Positions 61,061-64,000 of a stretch of 64,000 nucleotides of DNA are shown in pieces. Within the stretch, counting starts at the first letter, position 1, and each line of letters starts with the position of its first letter. The position numbers were made by a program, and so were the translations under genes. Source of the DNA: Clostridiales bacterium (GTDB taxonomy: Bacteria > Bacillota > Desulfotomaculia > Desulfotomaculales > VENG01); assembly GCA_016278505.1 (NCBI GenBank), contig JADQBQ010000007.1, forward strand, positions 1-64,000. The letters are read 5' to 3'. The notes beneath the pieces were generated by a model, which worked only from the letters and a program-made list of their open reading frames with translations, was not told the origin of the DNA and did no database searches.

Positions 61061-61193
61061 CGGGTGCATACCTCCTAAAATAAAATGCACTCCCTGAGGA
61101 AGCGCGATTTTACTATTTCCCTAGATTTTAAGAACTTTACCTTTTAATTATAGTTAAGGGTAAAATTAAATGCAAGATAGAATCGGGAACCAC

Positions 61194-61694
61194 CTACCGT
61201 GAATTTTGAATTGTTACTTTGCCCAGTGATGTTATTCCGGTGGCCTTTAAGGTCTGACCTTGCTTAGGATAAACAACTTGGGCTGATGTCTCTAGCACCT
61301 CAATTTGTGCAGGGTTGTTGTAAAAGGTGGCATCAAGTTCAATCAGGTCCCCCTCCTGCACTTGAACAGTTACATAACGGTCGTTAAACTTTCCAACAGA
61401 CTCACCGTTGATTAAAACCTGTAATTTCGGTAAGCCTGCGTATTCCTTAAGATAAAATGTAACGGTTGGCTTACCCGGGACTAATTGTTGACCTGCGTTG
61501 GGTGATTCTTTTATGTCCTTCAGGTCAACATAACCAACAACGTGCCGCAAGGGATCGGTGGCTAAAAAAGATTGGGTAACCACCAAAAGCACTGCGCCTA
61601 GGATCACTGAACGAACAAGCAATTTTTCCAATCTTTTCCACCAGCTTAGATAAGGGTTACGGTTACGCAAGCCAAGACACACTCCTTTAAGCAA
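61194..61694 (-). CDS. Unknown membrane-anchored protein
   Basis: I do not recognise this 166-residue protein. It has a short basic N-terminus, one membrane segment (about residues 27-45, VRSVILGAVLLVVTQSFL) and an exported C-terminal domain rich in beta strands (VGYVDLKDIKESPNAGQQL, VTVQVQEGDLIELDATFYNN, ASAQVVYP-like end). The layout suits a small extracytoplasmic domain, perhaps sporulation-linked because of neighbours. It lies 73 bp after another unknown gene on the same strand and may share its transcript. Confidence 0.65.
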   Translation of the reverse strand: MLKGVCLGLRNRNPYLSWWKRLEKLLVRSVILGAVLLVVTQSFLATDPLRHVVGYVDLKDIKESPNAGQQLVPGKPTVTFYLKEYAGLPKLQVLINGESVGKFNDRYVTVQVQEGDLIELDATFYNNPAQIEVLETSAQVVYPKQGQTLKATGITSLGKVTIQNSR

Positions 61695-61767
61695 AAAACT
61701 GACTTGGCTAATTATATATGCTGTGTAAGGTTAATTTATCCATAAAAGGCGCTGTATAAAAAAAGAG

Positions 61768-62241
61768 TTATTTTAAGTACTTCCGCTCCAGGTTGTCGAT
61801 ATGGCTTTTCAACTGTTGGTTAATTTTAAAAAAAAGCTTTTCCGTATTATGTTTAGACAAAGAAAAATTGCGGGGTTCAATGATTTCTATTTTTCTGAAT
61901 TCAGTCCGGGTAATGAACTGTATTACATCCTCAAGGGTATCTGTCTGAATAGTTAAGATTACCGGTGCGTAAGCAATTTCAGTGCTTGACACATCGTCAA
62001 AAACAGTAAAAACGTCTACGCTAATGTCTATATCTTCAATATAAACACCCTGCATAGGCACGTTTCGAAACAGGGCCACCTGTTGTTCACGTGCATCCTC
62101 CGCACCCTTTTCCTGTGATTTGCCGCCAAAAAGAAAACGGCCGGGCTTGCCCGTTCCTTTAAAATCTAATCGTATTTTAACCTTTATTGGCTTATCATTT
62201 GTTACTTTTTCTGCAGTTAGCTGTTCAGTTTGGTTATCCAT
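61768..62241 (-). CDS. Unknown soluble protein
   Basis: I do not recognise this 157-residue protein. It has no signal peptide or membrane segment. The N-terminal region is polar (DNQTEQLTAEKVTNDK), followed by a beta-rich middle (QGVYIEDIDISVDVFTVFDD, YAPVILTIQTDTLEDVIQFI) and a Lys-rich helical end (HNTEKLFFKINQQLKSHI). It lies between the rluB gene and the membrane-anchored unknown gene. GGGAG is found about 12 bases upstream of the ATG. Confidence 0.62.
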   Translation of the reverse strand: MDNQTEQLTAEKVTNDKPIKVKIRLDFKGTGKPGRFLFGGKSQEKGAEDAREQQVALFRNVPMQGVYIEDIDISVDVFTVFDDVSSTEIAYAPVILTIQTDTLEDVIQFITRTEFRKIEIIEPRNFSLSKHNTEKLFFKINQQLKSHIDNLERKYLK

Positions 62242-62334
62242 ATCATGCAGTCACTCCCTGGTAAATTATGCCTCTCAATTATAACCTTATTCTACAAAAA
62301 ATATAACAAATCCTACCTAAGACTGCATAAAATC

Positions 62335-63066
62335 TTAATATTTACTTTTGGGTAATGCCATAGTTGTAAGCTGTTTAATCTCCTGATGTGTTAAGTGCCT
62401 GTGCCTGCCTTTTGATAATCCGTGCAGAGTGAGGTTGCCAATTTTAACCCGTTTAAGCTGCAAAACAGGATGTCCTATATGTTCACACATACGCCTAACC
62501 TGCCGGTTTTTTCCTTCATGAATGCCAATTTCCAGCAGGGTATCTCCCATTTGTTTACCAATAATGCGTACGCGTGCAGGAGCGGTGGTACCGTCAGATA
62601 GATCAATGCCCTTTTTCATTTGATTGATCTTTTCTATGGACGGCACCCCTTTAACCAGGGCATGGTAGATTTTTTGTATTTCGTGGCGAGGGTGTGTGAG
62701 TGCATAAGCAAGGCGTCCGTCGTTGGTCAGCAGCAAGAGCCCCTCGGTGCTATAATCCAGCCTCCCCACGGGGTATACACGTTGTGGAATCTCTTTTGAG
62801 AGATCGGTGACAACCGGTCTTCCCTGAGGGTCTTTTAATGTTGTTACATACCCTGAGGGCTTATTTAGTAATATGTAAACTTTTTTCTCCACTTTCGCGG
62901 TTTTATTATCCACAGTTACGACATCATGACCAGGCTCAATTTTTGCGCCTGGTTCTCTCACAACAGCACCGTTAACTTTGACTCTGCCGGCGGCGATAAT
63001 TTCCTCTGAATGCCGGCGTGACGCTATTCCTGCCCGAGCCATATACTTTTGCAGGCGCTCTTTCAT
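62335..63066 (-). CDS. rluB: Pseudouridine synthase, RluB type
   Basis: A 243-residue RNA pseudouridine synthase of the RsuA/RluB group. An N-terminal S4 domain (about residues 1-60, RLQKYMARAGIASRRHSEEI) precedes the catalytic domain with the Asp in YPVGRLDYSTEGLLLLTNDG (about 97-116) and HEGKNRQVRRMCEHIGHPV. It should modify 23S rRNA. Length is in the RluB range; the precise site is inferred. It lies 145 bp after spmB. Confidence 0.9.
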   Translation of the reverse strand: MKERLQKYMARAGIASRRHSEEIIAAGRVKVNGAVVREPGAKIEPGHDVVTVDNKTAKVEKKVYILLNKPSGYVTTLKDPQGRPVVTDLSKEIPQRVYPVGRLDYSTEGLLLLTNDGRLAYALTHPRHEIQKIYHALVKGVPSIEKINQMKKGIDLSDGTTAPARVRIIGKQMGDTLLEIGIHEGKNRQVRRMCEHIGHPVLQLKRVKIGNLTLHGLSKGRHRHLTHQEIKQLTTMALPKSKY

Positions 63067-63137
63067 ATTTTAATTTAGCTCCTTATGTGTTTTGTCTTCT
63101 TAAGTAACCAGTTTGTCCTAAATTATATAATAAATAA

Positions 63138-63153
63138 GACGCCACGGGGCGTC
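63138..63153 (-). terminator. Probable terminator after spmAB
   Basis: GACGCC and GGCGTC form a 6-bp GC-rich stem with a four-base loop, followed on the minus strand by TTATTTATT. It lies about 57 bp after the spmB stop. The short stem and interrupted T-tract make it moderate. Confidence 0.55.
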
Positions 63154-63210
63154 AATGGCGTATAAGGTATAAGTGCAATATATAACATGCAATGTATGGG
63201 GTCAATTGTT

Positions 63211-63744
63211 TTATCCGAAAACTTTGTGGGCAATGTATATTGATGCCACCAGAGTAGTGAAATCCGCGGCAAGACCGGAAATAATGGAATATCGATAACG
63301 GCTGATCCCTACCGACCCGAAATAAAGAGTAAGGATATAGAAAGTAGTGTCGCTGCTGCCCTGCATAGTGGAAACAAGGTTACCAATAAAAGAATCAGGC
63401 CCGTAAGTTTTTATCAAGTCGGTAGATATGCCCAAGGCCGCCCCCCCTGAAAGCGGACGCATAATGGCGTGGGGAAGCACTTCCGCCGGTACTCCCACCA
63501 GGTTTAAAACCGGAGAAAATAAGTTGACCAGAACATCCATGGCACCGGATGCACGAAATACGCTTATTGACACCAACATGGCCACAAGATACGGAATGGT
63601 CTTTATTGCGGTGCCAAATCCGGCTTCGGCCCCTTCAACAAAAGTTTCGAAGACATTTACCCCTCGCAAGTGAGCAACCAGGGGAACCACTAACAGTACT
63701 ATGGGAATAGCCCAACGGGATAGGTCAGAAATCAGGCTAAACAA
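63211..63744 (-). CDS. spmB: Spore maturation protein B
   Basis: A 177-residue membrane protein of the SpmB family, with about five predicted membrane segments and a nucleoside-recognition-like layout (PLSGGAALGISTDLIKTYG, GSSDTTFYILTLYFGSVG). SpmA and SpmB together are needed for full dehydration of the spore core. It begins 4 bp after spmA, the normal order. Length matches the family. Confidence 0.93.
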   Translation of the reverse strand: MFSLISDLSRWAIPIVLLVVPLVAHLRGVNVFETFVEGAEAGFGTAIKTIPYLVAMLVSISVFRASGAMDVLVNLFSPVLNLVGVPAEVLPHAIMRPLSGGAALGISTDLIKTYGPDSFIGNLVSTMQGSSDTTFYILTLYFGSVGISRYRYSIISGLAADFTTLVASIYIAHKVFG

Positions 63745-63748
63745 TACA

Positions 63749-64000
63749 TTACCTCCCCTGGCGCCGATAAATTGTCCTTAATAACCGATCTGCAAATATG
63801 GCGATGGACATGCCGCAGGCGGTGGCAAAAATGGTAGTACCGACAATCTGGGTGGGATCCTGTGAGCCATATATTAACCTAATACCAATAATGGTAGTGG
63901 GGATTAGGGTTATGCAGGAAGTATTGAGGGCAAGAAAAGTGCACATGGCATCGGATGCAGTCTTTTTGTCACTCCAGTTAAGTTTTTGTAATTCCTGCAT
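63749..64000 (-). CDS. spmA: Spore maturation protein A, C-terminal part only
   Basis: The last 83 residues of SpmA, which is usually about 195 residues; the 5' part is beyond the right edge of the window. Recognisable are ELQKLNWSDKKTASDAMCTF, the LNTSCITLIPTTIIGIR segment and the basic tail. The Met at the edge is internal, not the true start. It is followed 4 bp later by spmB. Confidence 0.9.
   Translation of the reverse strand: MQELQKLNWSDKKTASDAMCTFLALNTSCITLIPTTIIGIRLIYGSQDPTQIVGTTIFATACGMSIAIFADRLLRTIYRRQGR

Overview
This window looks like a chromosomal segment of an anaerobic, flagellated, endospore-forming Firmicute. The sporulation genes spoIVA, spoIIP and spmAB, an IspH-ribosomal protein S1 fusion, a YIEGIA/DUF3189/DUF1614 neighbourhood and non-pyrrolysine MttB/corrinoid methyltransferases together point to the Clostridia, most likely the Peptococcaceae/Desulfotomaculum group. 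That placement is inferred from gene content and order; no phylogeny was run. Nearly everything is on the minus strand, so each cluster is transcribed from high to low coordinates.

Region 1 (1-18.5 kb) is motility. At the left edge are the apparent 5' end of a group II intron and a pseudaminic-acid-type sugar set (PseB, PseF-like, PseI, PseH-like; no PseC or PseG in view). Next come the flagellin glycosyltransferase Maf, an unknown partner gene, flagellin, csrA, fliW, flaG, flgL, flgK, flgN, flgM, then cheB, cheA, cheW, motA and motB. I find three near-identical sigma-28-like promoters (TAAA-N16-GACGAATA or GTCGATAG), before flgM, flagellin and the maf unit. The flagellin leader carries a hairpin with a GGGA loop that fits a CsrA site, so the FliW/CsrA/flagellin homeostatic loop is probably intact.

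Region 2 (18.6-25.4 kb) holds a UbiB/ABC1-type kinase, a ComB-like phosphatase, a FapA/DUF342 protein, and a plus-strand unit in which a c-di-GMP-I riboswitch with a terminator precedes a small unknown gene and an HD-GYP-related protein. A tRNA-Val(CAC) follows.

Region 3 (25.5-33.5 kb) is the most unusual part. It is a corrinoid-dependent methyl-transfer cluster with two different MttB-family methyltransferases, two corrinoid proteins, one methyltetrahydrofolate methyltransferase, a MetH-activation-domain protein with an added Cys cluster, and a 415-residue-class SAM methyltransferase of unknown role. The likely logic is demethylation of one or more quaternary or tertiary amines (a glycine-betaine-like substrate is a guess), with methyl groups passed to tetrahydrofolate. 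The MtgA-like gene has no normal start codon in its coding frame.

Region 4 (33.7-64 kb) is mostly housekeeping and sporulation. It has an MFS transporter, a threonine operon (hom-thrB-lysC-apgM), spoIVA, an NlpC/P60 hydrolase, gpsA-plsY-der, the DUF512/DUF3189/YIEGIA/SpoIIP/DUF1614 group, ispH-rpsA, plsC, cmk, an aromatic block (aroF-tyrA-aroA, a second aroF, aroH beside a HutP-family gene), two unknown genes, an RluB-type pseudouridine synthase and spmB with part of spmA.
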